From Thiohalocapsa sp. (lineage in GTDB: Bacteria; Pseudomonadota; Gammaproteobacteria; Chromatiales; Chromatiaceae), in NCBI GenBank assembly GCA_021736785.1, contig JAIPFF010000029.1, forward strand, positions 1 through 63,244: a stretch of 63,244 nucleotides of DNA. The letters run 5' to 3'. The translations under genes and the position numbers were made by a program. The notes below the pieces were generated by a model. That model was not told the origin of the DNA. It did no database searches and was given only the letters and a program-made list of their open reading frames with translations. Shown here in pieces: positions 45,993 through 55,429 of this stretch; within the stretch, counting starts at the first letter, position 1, and every line of letters begins with the position of its first letter.

Positions 45993-48866
45993 CTAATCGA
46001 GCGCCGTCGCAGCGTCCCCCAGCACTGCCTCCAAGGTCTTGCGCCGGACCGGCTTCGTGATATGGCGGTCGAACCCGGCCTCGCGCCCTTTGCGGATGGT
46101 GCCGCTGTCGCCATAGCCGGAGACCGCAATCAGCTGCAGCGCGCGCGTGCTCGGCACCGCCGCGCGCAACCGCCGGGCGGTCTCGAAGCCGTCCATCTGC
46201 TGCATACCGATGTCGAGCAGCACGACCGACGGGCGGAACACCTCGGCGGCCTCGAGCGCCGCGGCACCGCTGGTTCGGACCTCGACATCGTGTCCGAGCA
46301 GCCGCAGCAGCGTGCCCATGCCGTCGGCGACATCCGCATTGTCGTCGACCACGAGCACGCGCAGCCGGCCCGGCGTGTCGGGCGCCCCGGCGTCGGATAC
46401 TTCGATGCCGTCGCGCGGCGGGCGGGCGCGGGGCAGCGTCACTCTGAACTCCGCCCCCTTGCCTTGTCCCTCGCTGCGCACCTCGATACGCCCGTCGTGC
46501 ATGTGGGTCAGCCGAGCCGCGACGGCGAGTCCGAGGCCCAGGCCTCCCGGCGACCGGTCGAGATGGCGCTGCCCCTGGGAGAAGGCGTCGAACAGGCCCG
46601 CGCCCAGCGCCGGGTCGATGCCCTCGCCGTCGTCGATCACGCGGATCACGACGGTGCGCTCGTCGGCCTCGGCCGCGAGCCGAATGGTGCCGCCCGGGGG
46701 CGTGTACTTGGCCGCGTTGTTCAGCAGGTTGCACAGCACTTGAGAGAAACGTGCCGGGTCCGCGCTGAGATAAACGGGGTCGTCCGGTAGCGAGACATCG
46801 AAGTCGTGGCGTCGCTCTTCGATCAGCGGCAGCACGCTGTCGACGGACTGCTCCAGCAGGGCGCGCAGCCGGCACAACCGTTTGTCGAGGCTGAGCTGGC
46901 CGCGAGTGATGCGCGAGACGTCGAGCAGGTCATCCACGAGCCGGCCCAGGTGGCGCGACTGGCGGTCGATGACGGCGATCGCCCAGCGCAGCTTGGGGTC
47001 GTCGGGTGCGATCTCCTCCATGATGTCGACGGCGCTGCGTACCGGCGCCATCGGATTGCGCAGCTCGTGGCCGAGAATGGCGAGGAACTCGTTTTTTTGC
47101 CGGTCGGCCTGTTCCAAAGCCTCGCGTGCGCGCACCAGTTCGTCCACGTCGGAGGCAGCGCCGAACCACTTCACCAGGTTGCCCCGGGCGTCGTGGATCG
47201 GACGCACACGGGTCTCGAACCAGCGGTAGCCGCCCCCGGCACAGTGCAGCCGGTAGCGGAACCGCAGCTCTTCGGTTCCGCCCGCACCGTCGCGCCAGAG
47301 CGACGCCACCCGTTCCCGGTCCTGCGGATGCAGCGCCTGCAGCCAGCCGGCGCCCACGGCGCTGCCGCCATCGGCGCCGGTGATCCGATAGAAGCGGGTG
47401 TTGACGTAGTCGGTTGCGCCGCCGGCGTCGGCCGTGAACAGGATGTCCGGTACGGTCTCGGCCATGTCGCGGAAACGGGCCTCGGACTCGGCCAGGCGTG
47501 CCTCGGTGCGCCGCTGCTCGGTGATCTCGCGGGCAACGATGTTGATGCCGGTGATGTTCCCTTGCCCGTCGGTCATCGGCAGCCAGCTCTCGAGCCAAGT
47601 GCGCGGCTGATCGGGATGGGCCGCGGTTGCGGCGTTGATTTCGACGTCCATCACCGCCTCGCCTTTGCTGAGTACGCGCTCGATCACCGCTTCGGCCTGC
47701 TGTGCCAGATCCGGCGCGACCTCGCGCAGACTTCGCCCGATGTGCGCGTCGGCGGGCAAGCCGTTCATGTCGGCCATACGGGCGTTGACGCGGCGAAAGC
47801 GCAGCGATTCGTCCAGTACGCATAGACCGACCGGGGCGTTGGCGTAGATTCCCTCGAGCTCCTGTAGATGGCGCTGCAGCCCTTGCTGGCTCTCGAGCAG
47901 CGCACGCTCGGCGCGCTTGCGTTGGCGCACGTCGATGCCGATCCCCACGCGCTGCGTCGGGGACAGGCCGACATTGGTCCAGCTGACGTCGATGAGCATG
48001 CCGTCCTTGGCGAGCATCCGGAAATCCCGCCACTCGCCTTCGACCTCGGTGGCGAAAGCCTGGACTTCTGCGCGCAGCACGGGATCGGGATAGCAGGCCT
48101 GCATGATGTCGAATTCCGCGACGTCGCGATTGCTCCAGCCGAGCAGTCGCTCGAACTCGCGGTTTACCCGCAGATCCTTCAGGCCGACATCGAAAACCGT
48201 CACCATCACCGGGATGCGGTCCATGATCGCGACCAACAAATCCAGACGCTTCTGCTGTCCGCCCGGCAATACGGCCGGCGCGGGCGCGTCGGTTCGCGCG
48301 GGCGCGCCGGGGGACGCTGCGCCCGTGTTGCGCGGGGGGGACAGCGGGGAGGGGCAAATCGCTTGCGGCTGGTCGGAGTCGGGGTCGGAGGCCGGATCAG
48401 AGGTCGGATCGGAACGCGGGTCCGAAACCGGGTCCGAAACCGGGTCCGAAGCCGGCGCCGGGCCGCCCGCCGCATCGGGGGGCGTCACATCGGCGATGAT
48501 GCCGAACAGTCGGATCAATACGCCGTCGGCATCGAATTGACCCATGCCGTGCTCGTGCAGCAGGCGCTCGCGGCCATCCGCCGTATGCATCCTGTAGCGG
48601 GTACAGTAGCCGGGGCGGCGCGGCGACAATGCATCGACAGACGCGCGCAGTCCGGCCAAATCTTCGTCGATGATCGCTGCAAGGCGGCGGCCGCCGTCAC
48701 CGCTCCAACCGTCTGCGCCGGATGGGACTCCAAGCAGCTCGGCGCCGTAGGGATCCAACCGCAGCCGGTTGTTCGGCAGATCCCAGTCGAATGCGAACGT
48801 CTCCACTGCGCGCGCGGTTTGCGGATTTCGGGCGGAGGGGCTATCGAGGGCAGAGTTCGTCAACAT
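45993..48866 (-). CDS. PAS-containing hybrid histidine kinase/response regulator
   Basis: 957 residues, cytosolic. In order: an N-terminal PAS-like region (1-about 130), a linker with an SDP repeat (about 140-165), three PAS domains (about 205-330, 340-460 and 465-590), HisKA (GHELRNPMAPVRSAVDIM), HATPase (NLLNNAAKYTPPGG, DDGEGIDPAL, GGLGLGLAVAARL) and a C-terminal receiver with phospho-acceptor Asp in VVLLDIGMQQMDGFE. There are no membrane segments, so it senses an internal signal. No separate output regulator is adjacent. Confidence 0.95.
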   Translation of the reverse strand: MLTNSALDSPSARNPQTARAVETFAFDWDLPNNRLRLDPYGAELLGVPSGADGWSGDGGRRLAAIIDEDLAGLRASVDALSPRRPGYCTRYRMHTADGRERLLHEHGMGQFDADGVLIRLFGIIADVTPPDAAGGPAPASDPVSDPVSDPRSDPTSDPASDPDSDQPQAICPSPLSPPRNTGAASPGAPARTDAPAPAVLPGGQQKRLDLLVAIMDRIPVMVTVFDVGLKDLRVNREFERLLGWSNRDVAEFDIMQACYPDPVLRAEVQAFATEVEGEWRDFRMLAKDGMLIDVSWTNVGLSPTQRVGIGIDVRQRKRAERALLESQQGLQRHLQELEGIYANAPVGLCVLDESLRFRRVNARMADMNGLPADAHIGRSLREVAPDLAQQAEAVIERVLSKGEAVMDVEINAATAAHPDQPRTWLESWLPMTDGQGNITGINIVAREITEQRRTEARLAESEARFRDMAETVPDILFTADAGGATDYVNTRFYRITGADGGSAVGAGWLQALHPQDRERVASLWRDGAGGTEELRFRYRLHCAGGGYRWFETRVRPIHDARGNLVKWFGAASDVDELVRAREALEQADRQKNEFLAILGHELRNPMAPVRSAVDIMEEIAPDDPKLRWAIAVIDRQSRHLGRLVDDLLDVSRITRGQLSLDKRLCRLRALLEQSVDSVLPLIEERRHDFDVSLPDDPVYLSADPARFSQVLCNLLNNAAKYTPPGGTIRLAAEADERTVVIRVIDDGEGIDPALGAGLFDAFSQGQRHLDRSPGGLGLGLAVAARLTHMHDGRIEVRSEGQGKGAEFRVTLPRARPPRDGIEVSDAGAPDTPGRLRVLVVDDNADVADGMGTLLRLLGHDVEVRTSGAAALEAAEVFRPSVVLLDIGMQQMDGFETARRLRAAVPSTRALQLIAVSGYGDSGTIRKGREAGFDRHITKPVRRKTLEAVLGDAATALD
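48371..48453 (-). repeat. 12-bp/4-residue repeat encoding an SDP linker
   Basis: The stretch codes for a Ser-Asp-Pro-x repeat (SDPVSDPVSDPRSDPTSDP in part), about seven units long. It lies between the first and second PAS regions of the hybrid kinase. Confidence 0.8.
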
Positions 48867-49109
48867 GATCTGGTCCGGGCGGATACGGATTCAGCTCTGG
48901 TGTCGTGCGCTGTCGCGATCTCTCTCCGGGCTCGCGGTTCGCGCCTTGCCGGCCGTGCGCGCCAGGCGCCGAGCGGCGGCCGGTCAAGGCGGCCGACCGG
49001 TAGAGGCGGTTCACCGGACGCGTCACGGGTGCCGCTGCCAAGCACGGAACTTGCTTCGAGCAGAGACCGGACTCGCGCAACTAAAATCAACCTTGAAGGA
49101 GTGTATTCG

Positions 49110-49775
49110 ATGCGTCTCGGGTCGACGATCACCCGTTTGAGAAACCTGTTTTTGCAAGGGATCGCGTTACTGGCGCCGCTGATCATTACCCTTGCCTTAT
49201 TGATCTGGCTCGGCCAGTCCGCGGAGCAGTTCATGGGCGGGCTATTGCGCCATTTGATGCCCGACCAGTGGTATGTGCCGGGCATGGGTCTTCTGGCCGG
49301 CATCGGCGTGACACTTGCGGCGGGCCTGCTGGCGAACCTGTTTCTGGTGCGCTGGTTGCTGAATGTCGCCGAGCGCGTCGTCGACCGCATTCCGCTGGTG
49401 AAGACGCTGTTCCAAGGGCTGAAGGACGTGGCGCGCTTCTTCGGCCAGAACGGCGACCGCACGCTCGGCCGACCGGTGGTCGTCGAGCTCGAAGGCTTAC
49501 GGCTGGTGGGCTTCGTCATGCAGGAACATGCCGAGTTGCCGCTGCGCTCGACGGACCCGCCGCGCGGTCTGGTCGCGGTCTACCTGCCCATGAGTTATCA
49601 GGTGGGCGGCTATACGGTCTACTTGCCCTCCGATCGCGTCGGTAGTCTGGACGTCGGCACCGAACAGGCCATGCGCGCGGTGCTGACCGGCGGATCGCTC
49701 GGCGCCGGCATGCAGACTGCGCCCGGGCAGCGCTCATCCGACGACAAGGAAGAAGCGCAGGGCGGCGCTGCATGA
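49110..49775 (+). CDS. DUF502 family membrane protein
   Basis: 221 residues, two membrane helices (about 14-37 and 55-82), then a soluble domain with VDRIPLVKTLFQGLKDVARFF and GLVAVYLPMSYQVGGYTVYL. The family is widespread and of unknown function. AAGGAG lies 8 bp before the ATG. Convergent with csbD. Confidence 0.92.
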   Translation: MRLGSTITRLRNLFLQGIALLAPLIITLALLIWLGQSAEQFMGGLLRHLMPDQWYVPGMGLLAGIGVTLAAGLLANLFLVRWLLNVAERVVDRIPLVKTLFQGLKDVARFFGQNGDRTLGRPVVVELEGLRLVGFVMQEHAELPLRSTDPPRGLVAVYLPMSYQVGGYTVYLPSDRVGSLDVGTEQAMRAVLTGGSLGAGMQTAPGQRSSDDKEEAQGGAA

Positions 49776-49812
49776 CTGCAAGTGCAGATTGGCGCGACGC
49801 CGCCCGCGCCGA

Positions 49813-49836
49813 GCGCCCGGCGCGAGCGCCGGGCGC
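49813..49836. terminator. GC-rich inverted repeat between DUF502 and csbD
   Basis: GCGCCCGGCGC (49813-49823) and GCGCCGGGCGC (49826-49836) form a strong stem between convergent genes. No U-tract. Confidence 0.55.
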
Positions 49837-49842
49837 GGCCGA

Positions 49843-50031
49843 TCAGGTGGCCTCGTCCACCTGCTTTTCCGCCTCTTCCTTGGTGATGCCGTAAAGCTCC
49901 TGCAGGCGGCCGACAAGCTTGTCGCGCTCGCCGTTGATCTGTGTGACATCATCGTCCGTGAGCTTGCCCCAGCGCACCTTCAGCTCACCCTTGGCCTTCT
50001 CCCAGTTTCCTCGGATTTGCTCCCAGTTCAT
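49843..50031 (-). CDS. CsbD family stress protein
   Basis: 62 residues, MNWEQIRGNWEKAKGELKVR and WGKLTDDDVTQINGERDKL with ELYGITKEEAEKQ. This is the standard CsbD (YjbJ-like) small hydrophilic stress protein. GGAGAG lies 8 bp before the ATG. It is convergent with DUF502. Confidence 0.93.
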   Translation of the reverse strand: MNWEQIRGNWEKAKGELKVRWGKLTDDDVTQINGERDKLVGRLQELYGITKEEAEKQVDEAT

Positions 50032-50460
50032 CGCATGCTCTCCTGGCCGTATCGACGGCCCGTTGCGGTGGATTCCCTGGCCTTGATGCACGCGTCGGAC
50101 CAAATATCGGCCCGGCGCCGCAACGCGCTCGATTGCGCCCGCGTGCTCTACAGGCGCCGGGCGTGCCCGTGCCAACCCTGGCAATGCGCCGCACTTGCAT
50201 CGGTGCATCTCAGCACCGCCTCGGTGGAAATGCACCATGCGGCCCGGCACCCCTGCTTGCGCGGCGCATGGCCGGATCGCTGCCGGTCCGCGGCGCACCC
50301 GTGCAGTCATCGAAGGCGCTGCGGTGTGCGGCGATTCGCCGGGGCACGGCCCGGTGCGGCCCGCACATTGCTTGCAGCCTGGTAGGCAGCAATTCCTCTG
50401 ATGCCGCGGGCGCCGCCGCTGCCGCCGGCACCGCGCGCCGATCGACAGCTAGGAGGCCCC
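50032..50460. other. Divergent intergenic region
   Basis: 429 bp between csbD and a small stress-like gene. Frames through it are shadows. No repeat, box or hairpin stands out. Confidence 0.45.
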
Positions 50461-50676
50461 ATGAGCGCCATCGTCACAGCCGTTTACGGCTCCGATACCG
50501 CCGTTACCAATACCATCGAGGATCTGGTCGCGACCGGCATACCGCGCGATCGGATCGTCACGGATGCCTCCGGTCACCAGGTCAGCGTGACCGCATCCGA
50601 CGCGGCGGAGCCGGAAATCACGGAAATTCTGCAACGTCATCAGCCGACGGCCATCAAGACGCGCTCCGCGACCTGA
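50461..50676 (+). CDS. Small hypothetical protein, general-stress-like
   Basis: 71 residues with AGGAGG 5 bp before the ATG. A beta-alpha-beta pattern (IVTAVYGSDTAVTNTIEDL then IPRDRIVTD) recalls the N-terminal part of YflT-like general stress proteins, but the match is weak. It lies upstream of the Tal-Tkt gene, 97 bp on. Confidence 0.6.
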   Translation: MSAIVTAVYGSDTAVTNTIEDLVATGIPRDRIVTDASGHQVSVTASDAAEPEITEILQRHQPTAIKTRSAT

Positions 50677-50773
50677 CGCGCCGCGGGACCGCCGTGGCGG
50701 CGTTGGTCCGCCTGCTTTGCGAACCGAACTTTGCGAACCGAATGATCCTTCTGCAATCCGGAGCACCGAGCCT

Positions 50774-53700
50774 ATGAGCCAACCCGCCCAAAGCCGACTC
50801 GCCCTACTCGGTCAGCACGGCCAGAGCTTCTGGCTGGACAGCCTGTCCCGGCAGATGCTGGAGGATGGCAGCCTGTTGCGGCGCATCGAGACGCAAGGGC
50901 TCTCCGGCGTGACGTCCAACCCGGCCATCTTCGAGCGTGCCATGGGCGACTCCCCGCTCTACGATCCGCGCATTCGGGTCGCCATGGCGCAGGCCGACAT
51001 GCAAGCGCCCGATGGTCCGGAGCGACTCTACGAGCTGCTGGCGGTCGACGACGTCCGCGACGCCTGCGATCTGCTGCTCGGCGTGTACCGCGACACCGGC
51101 GGCGCAGACGGCTTCGTGAGCCTCGAGGTGTCGCCTCACCTGGCCTACGATCCCGCCGCAACGTTGCGCGGGGCGCGCGAGCTGTGGAATGCGGTCGGCC
51201 GACCGAACCTGTTGATCAAGGTACCGGGCACAAAGCCCGGTCTGCACGTCGTGGAGTTGCTGCTCGAGGCCGGCATCAACGTCAATATCACGCTGTTGTT
51301 CGGCCTCGATGCCTATCGCGAGACACTGCAGGCCTATATCCGCGCGATGGAGCACCGGCTGAATGACGGCAAGCCCCTGGACACCGTCGCCTCGGTGGCG
51401 AGCTTCTTCCTCAGCCGGATCGACGTCGCCGTCGACCGCGAGTTGCGCCAGAGGATGCACCCGCAAGTGGAGCCGCGCATCCGGGACGAGGCGGCCGAGC
51501 TCCTGGGTCAGTCCGCGGTGGCCAATGCGCGCCTTGCCTATGCGGAATTTCGCGAAATTTTGAACAGCGAGCGCTGGCAACGCTTGGCGGAGCACGGAGC
51601 GCGGCCGCAGCGCATCGTCTGGGCGAGCACCGGAACCAAGAACCCGGACTACTCCGACGTGATGTACGTCGAGCCGCTGATCGGCCCCGACACGGTCTCG
51701 ACAATGCCCGCGGCCACCGCCGACGCGTTCGACGACCACGGCAAGATCGAGCTCGCGCTCGAGACCGATCCGGGCCCGGCGCGGGTGGTCATGCATCGGC
51801 TTGCCGAGCTCGGTGTCGATTTCGCCGCCGTCACACAGCAACTCGTCGGCGAGGGCGTGCAGAAGTTCATCGACCCGTACGACACGCTGCTCGAGCGTCT
51901 CTCCAAGCGCGCCGAGCGCCTGCGTCACGCCGGCGATACCGTTCCCCTCGAAGCGGTCGCGGGCCGGTTGCGCGCCGAGGTGATCACTATGACCACGGAG
52001 GCCGGATCGGGGCATGCGACGTCGTCGCTATCCTGCGCCGACCTGGTGGCGGCATTGTATTTCAGCGAGATGCGCTGGGACCCCAATGCCCCCGGCGCAC
52101 GCGACATGGACCGGCTGTTGTTGTCGAAAGGGCATGCAGCACCGATTTTGTGGGCCGCATTGTCCGAGGCCGGTGCCATCGACACGGATCTGCTGACGCT
52201 GCGCCGGCTGGACAGCGACCTGGAGGGACATCCGACGCCCGAGAACCCCTGGGTGCCGGTGGCGACCGGCTCGCTGGGACAAGGCCTGTCGGTTGCCAAC
52301 GGACTGGCGCTGGCCGATCGCATGGACGGCATCGACGCGCGCATTTTCTGCCTGCTCGGCGACGGCGAGTGCTCCGAGGGCTCGGTCTGGGAGGCGGCCC
52401 AGTTCGCGGCGGACAACGCCCTCGAGCGAGTGGTCGCCGTGGTCGACGTCAACGCGCTGGAGCAGAGCGGCCCGACACCCTACGGTCATGACACCTCGGT
52501 GCTGGCAGGCCGCTTCCGGGCCTTCGGTTGGCGTGTCTTCGAGATCGACGGGCATGATTTCGTGGACGTGCTCGATGCGCTGCGCCGGACCCGCGATGCG
52601 GGGCCGACCGCCATCCTGGCGCGGACCGTCAAAGGCAAGGGCGTTTCTTTCCTGGAGGGCGCCGAAGGGTGGCACGGAAAGGCCCTGGACACGGAACAAC
52701 GAGACCGGGCGCTGGCGGAGATCGCCCCGTCGCAGTTGCGCACGCCGGTGGAGCCGCGCCGGGTGCCGGCAGGTGAGGGCGCATCTGCCGCCGGCGGCGG
52801 CGCGCGGGCCATCAGCGTCGATCGGGCGGCAGTGGAGGAGATGACCGCGGACACCGAAGCGCCGATCGAAACGGATTACCCCAAGGGCAGCGAAGTGGCC
52901 ACGCGCAGCGCCTTCGGCAGTGCGCTCGAAAAGCTCGGTGCGCGGATGGACGACCTTGTCGTTCTTGACGGCGACGTCAAGAACTCCACCAAAACCGAAG
53001 CCTTTGCCGAGCGATTTCCGCATCGGTTCATCGAGGCCCAGATCGCCGAGCAGAACATGCTCGGCGTCGCGCTCGGACTCGCCGCCAGCGGCAAGCGACC
53101 CTGCGTGGCGACCTTTGCCGCGTTCCTGACCAGAGCCCACGACTTCATTCGAATGGCGGCGCATTCGCACCCGCCGCATTTGGTGATCTGCGGCAGCCAT
53201 GCCGGCGTGTCCATCGGCGAGGACGGGCCGTCGCAAATGGGCCTCGAGGACATCGCGATGTTCCGCGCGCTCGACGGTGTCACCGTGCTCTATCCCTGCG
53301 ATGCCGTGAGCGCCGAGCGGCTCACGCAAGCCGCACTGCTGGAGCCGGGAATCGTTTACCTGCGCACCACCCGCGGCAAGACCCCGGTGATCTACGGGCC
53401 GTCCGAGCAGTTTCATGTGGGCGGCAGCAAGACGCTGGCGGAGTCGAAGGACGATCGCCTGACCCTGGTTGCGGCGGGTGTTACCGTTCCCGCGGCGCTG
53501 GAGGCCCACGCGCGGCTGCTTGAGCAGCGCCTGACGACCCGGGTGATCGATGCCTACTCGGTCAATCCGCTCGACGTGGAGACGCTGCAGCGGGCCGCGA
53601 CCGAAACCGGCACGCTGCTGGTCATCGAGGACCATAACCGCCACGGCGGGCTCGGTGAGGCGGTTGCGGCACAGGTCGGGCGGCTCGGGCGCGTATTCAG

Positions 53701-53809
53701 GCTGGGTGTTGCCGGTGAGCCCCATTCCGGCACGCCGGAGCAATTGATGGATCGCCACCGGATTTCCAGTGCCGCGATCGCCAACGAGGCGCTGGCGGTA
53801 GCCGCGTGA
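50774..53809 (+). CDS. Transaldolase-transketolase fusion protein
   Basis: 1011 residues. Residues 1-about 375 are a transaldolase with SNPAIFE and the Schiff-base Lys149 in LLIKVPGTKPGL. A transketolase of about 620 residues follows: GHATSSL, the thiamine-diphosphate motif GDGECSEGSVWEAAQF (near 530), RTVKGKGVSFLEG, and the catalytic Glu759 in EAQIAEQNMLG. Both enzymes are non-oxidative pentose phosphate enzymes, so the fusion could channel intermediates. The junction linker is short. The ATG at 50774 has GGAG 10 bp upstream. The two parts are each complete. Confidence 0.93.
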   Translation: MSQPAQSRLALLGQHGQSFWLDSLSRQMLEDGSLLRRIETQGLSGVTSNPAIFERAMGDSPLYDPRIRVAMAQADMQAPDGPERLYELLAVDDVRDACDLLLGVYRDTGGADGFVSLEVSPHLAYDPAATLRGARELWNAVGRPNLLIKVPGTKPGLHVVELLLEAGINVNITLLFGLDAYRETLQAYIRAMEHRLNDGKPLDTVASVASFFLSRIDVAVDRELRQRMHPQVEPRIRDEAAELLGQSAVANARLAYAEFREILNSERWQRLAEHGARPQRIVWASTGTKNPDYSDVMYVEPLIGPDTVSTMPAATADAFDDHGKIELALETDPGPARVVMHRLAELGVDFAAVTQQLVGEGVQKFIDPYDTLLERLSKRAERLRHAGDTVPLEAVAGRLRAEVITMTTEAGSGHATSSLSCADLVAALYFSEMRWDPNAPGARDMDRLLLSKGHAAPILWAALSEAGAIDTDLLTLRRLDSDLEGHPTPENPWVPVATGSLGQGLSVANGLALADRMDGIDARIFCLLGDGECSEGSVWEAAQFAADNALERVVAVVDVNALEQSGPTPYGHDTSVLAGRFRAFGWRVFEIDGHDFVDVLDALRRTRDAGPTAILARTVKGKGVSFLEGAEGWHGKALDTEQRDRALAEIAPSQLRTPVEPRRVPAGEGASAAGGGARAISVDRAAVEEMTADTEAPIETDYPKGSEVATRSAFGSALEKLGARMDDLVVLDGDVKNSTKTEAFAERFPHRFIEAQIAEQNMLGVALGLAASGKRPCVATFAAFLTRAHDFIRMAAHSHPPHLVICGSHAGVSIGEDGPSQMGLEDIAMFRALDGVTVLYPCDAVSAERLTQAALLEPGIVYLRTTRGKTPVIYGPSEQFHVGGSKTLAESKDDRLTLVAAGVTVPAALEAHARLLEQRLTTRVIDAYSVNPLDVETLQRAATETGTLLVIEDHNRHGGLGEAVAAQVGRLGRVFRLGVAGEPHSGTPEQLMDRHRISSAAIANEALAVAA

Positions 53810-53903
53810 GCGCCGCCCGGCAAAGTCGTCTTGTCGGTCGCCGCCGACCGAGTCGTCGTTCGCGACCGGCGCCGGGTCTTACCGGCCCCGGTACATAGCC
53901 CGG

Positions 53904-53930
53904 GCGGTGGAGGCTTTTCGCCTCCGCCGC
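53904..53930. terminator. Hairpin between Tal-Tkt and pilZ
   Basis: GCGGTGGAGGC (53904-53914) pairs with GCCTCCGCCGC (53920-53930) around a TTTTC loop, with one G-T pair. It lies between convergent genes. Confidence 0.55.
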
Positions 53931-53938
53931 ACCGGCAA

Positions 53939-54325
53939 TCAGCCGCTGTAGTAGCCGGCCGGCCGCGGCGCCGCCGGGGAATCCGGATAGACGCTCGCCG
54001 CGGGCGGATCGGGATCGAGCTCGGCGCAGGTGAGATGCCTCAACGTCTTTTGCGCTTGGGCGTCGAGCGAGCGGAACATGAGCCCCAGTCCTCGCTCGTC
54101 CCGGTGAACGATCATCGCCGGCAGGCGCACGCTGACTCGGTCGCTGGATAAAGGCACGGTTAGTCGGACATCGACACAGCCGGCGCGCGCCGGGCATGTC
54201 AAGGTAGCGATAAAGATGCCGCCTTGGCTGATGTTGACGGCCTCGCCGCGGGCACAGGCGCCGTCGTTGAAGTGCAGGGTGACCGGAATCGATAGCGGGA
54301 AACGTGGGTGCCAGCGATGCTCCAT
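53939..54325 (-). CDS. PilZ domain protein
   Basis: 128 residues. The c-di-GMP motif RxxxR is RWHPR at the N-terminus, and the second motif is NISQGGIFI. A GLGLMF strand follows. The tail is Pro/Ala-rich. GGGAGG lies 8 bp before the ATG. Likely binds c-di-GMP; the partner is unknown. Confidence 0.9.
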   Translation of the reverse strand: MEHRWHPRFPLSIPVTLHFNDGACARGEAVNISQGGIFIATLTCPARAGCVDVRLTVPLSSDRVSVRLPAMIVHRDERGLGLMFRSLDAQAQKTLRHLTCAELDPDPPAASVYPDSPAAPRPAGYYSG

Positions 54326-54679
54326 CACCAAGCCTCCCGCGCGTCCGCGCCGGGCGGTGTCGGTTGCGGGCGCTCCGCGCGGCTGCGCCGGGCAGCCCAA
54401 TGCCGCTCGCAGAGGGCGCCGGCGAGCTCACGGATCCGGACCGCAATGGCCTTGGGGGGGTCGGCATGCGTTGAACGCATTGTCGTCATGTCTCTTCCTC
54501 CTCGGGGTTCGCCGCGGTGCGCTGCCTCTTGCCCTTATCATAGATTGTTGTCGGCAATGCAGACCCGCTGTCGGATTTTGGATTATCCCTCACTGTATCC
54601 CTAAGAAATAACCCGAAAATTACACGGACCGCAAGCGCAAGGTCATTCCCGGCAACCGGCTCCGACCGCACGCGAAGCA
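54326..54679. other. Intergenic region upstream of pilZ
   Basis: 354 bp with a locally AT-rich stretch (54540-54620) that may hold the pilZ promoter. GATAAT and TATGAT hexamers are on the minus strand but no -35 fits well. No gene is supported. Confidence 0.45.
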
Positions 54680-55156
54680 TCAGCGGGGCTTGTTCAGCCT
54701 CTGCTCGGCATTGCTGCTGAGGCGCAGATAGACCGCGAGCGAAACCACCATCAACGAAGACACCGCGAAAAGGATTGCAGGGAACACCAACAGGCTCAGG
54801 TCGGTACTGGCCGCGCCGAGCACGAATACCAGGGCCTCCAGCGTCAGCGCGATCACGATGACGACGATGAATTTGGTCAGCGTCTCGCGGGCCTCGGAGG
54901 CCGAGCGTAGCTCTCGGTCGCGGAGCACTTCTTCCTCCATCAGATACTTCGCGACGTCGAAGACCGCCAGCGAGACGACCACCAGACCGATGCCGTCGAG
55001 TAACGATTGCTTGAGCGGCTCGCGGGATTCGAAGGCGCGCCAGACGTCCAGACCCGCGGCGCCGATCATCGCCAGGCTGATCAGCGTCAGTGCCAGGGCG
55101 GCGATGCTGTAGAGGACGCGCGTCAGCGCGGAGAAAATCTTCTCATGTGTTTTCAT
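54680..55156 (-). CDS. Small integral membrane protein
   Basis: 158 residues with four membrane helices (about 12-36, 52-68, 92-114, 120-146). A charged loop (YLMEEEVLRDRELRSASEA) lies between the second and third. No family is recognised. The end is RLNKPR. Confidence 0.7.
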   Translation of the reverse strand: MKTHEKIFSALTRVLYSIAALALTLISLAMIGAAGLDVWRAFESREPLKQSLLDGIGLVVVSLAVFDVAKYLMEEEVLRDRELRSASEARETLTKFIVVIVIALTLEALVFVLGAASTDLSLLVFPAILFAVSSLMVVSLAVYLRLSSNAEQRLNKPR

Positions 55157-55429
55157 GGTTGTGCATAAAGCACGTGGGATGCCAGTTGCCTCTGCCGATT
55201 GCCTCTGTCATTTGCGCCCATCGGCGAAGCCGGAGCCGACCTGGAAGGAACGCCGGCGGCAGGGCTGCCGGCTTGCACGGCGGCGCCCGGGTGCGCGGAC
55301 AGGGCCGCACGCAAGTGGCCGCGGGGCCGTGAGCTTCGGCGGCGCATCGTGCTAACCTTCGGAATCGATCGGCCTCGCTCGAGATCGGATCGCCCCCCTT
55401 TAAGCCCATTTTCGATCAGGAGACATTTC

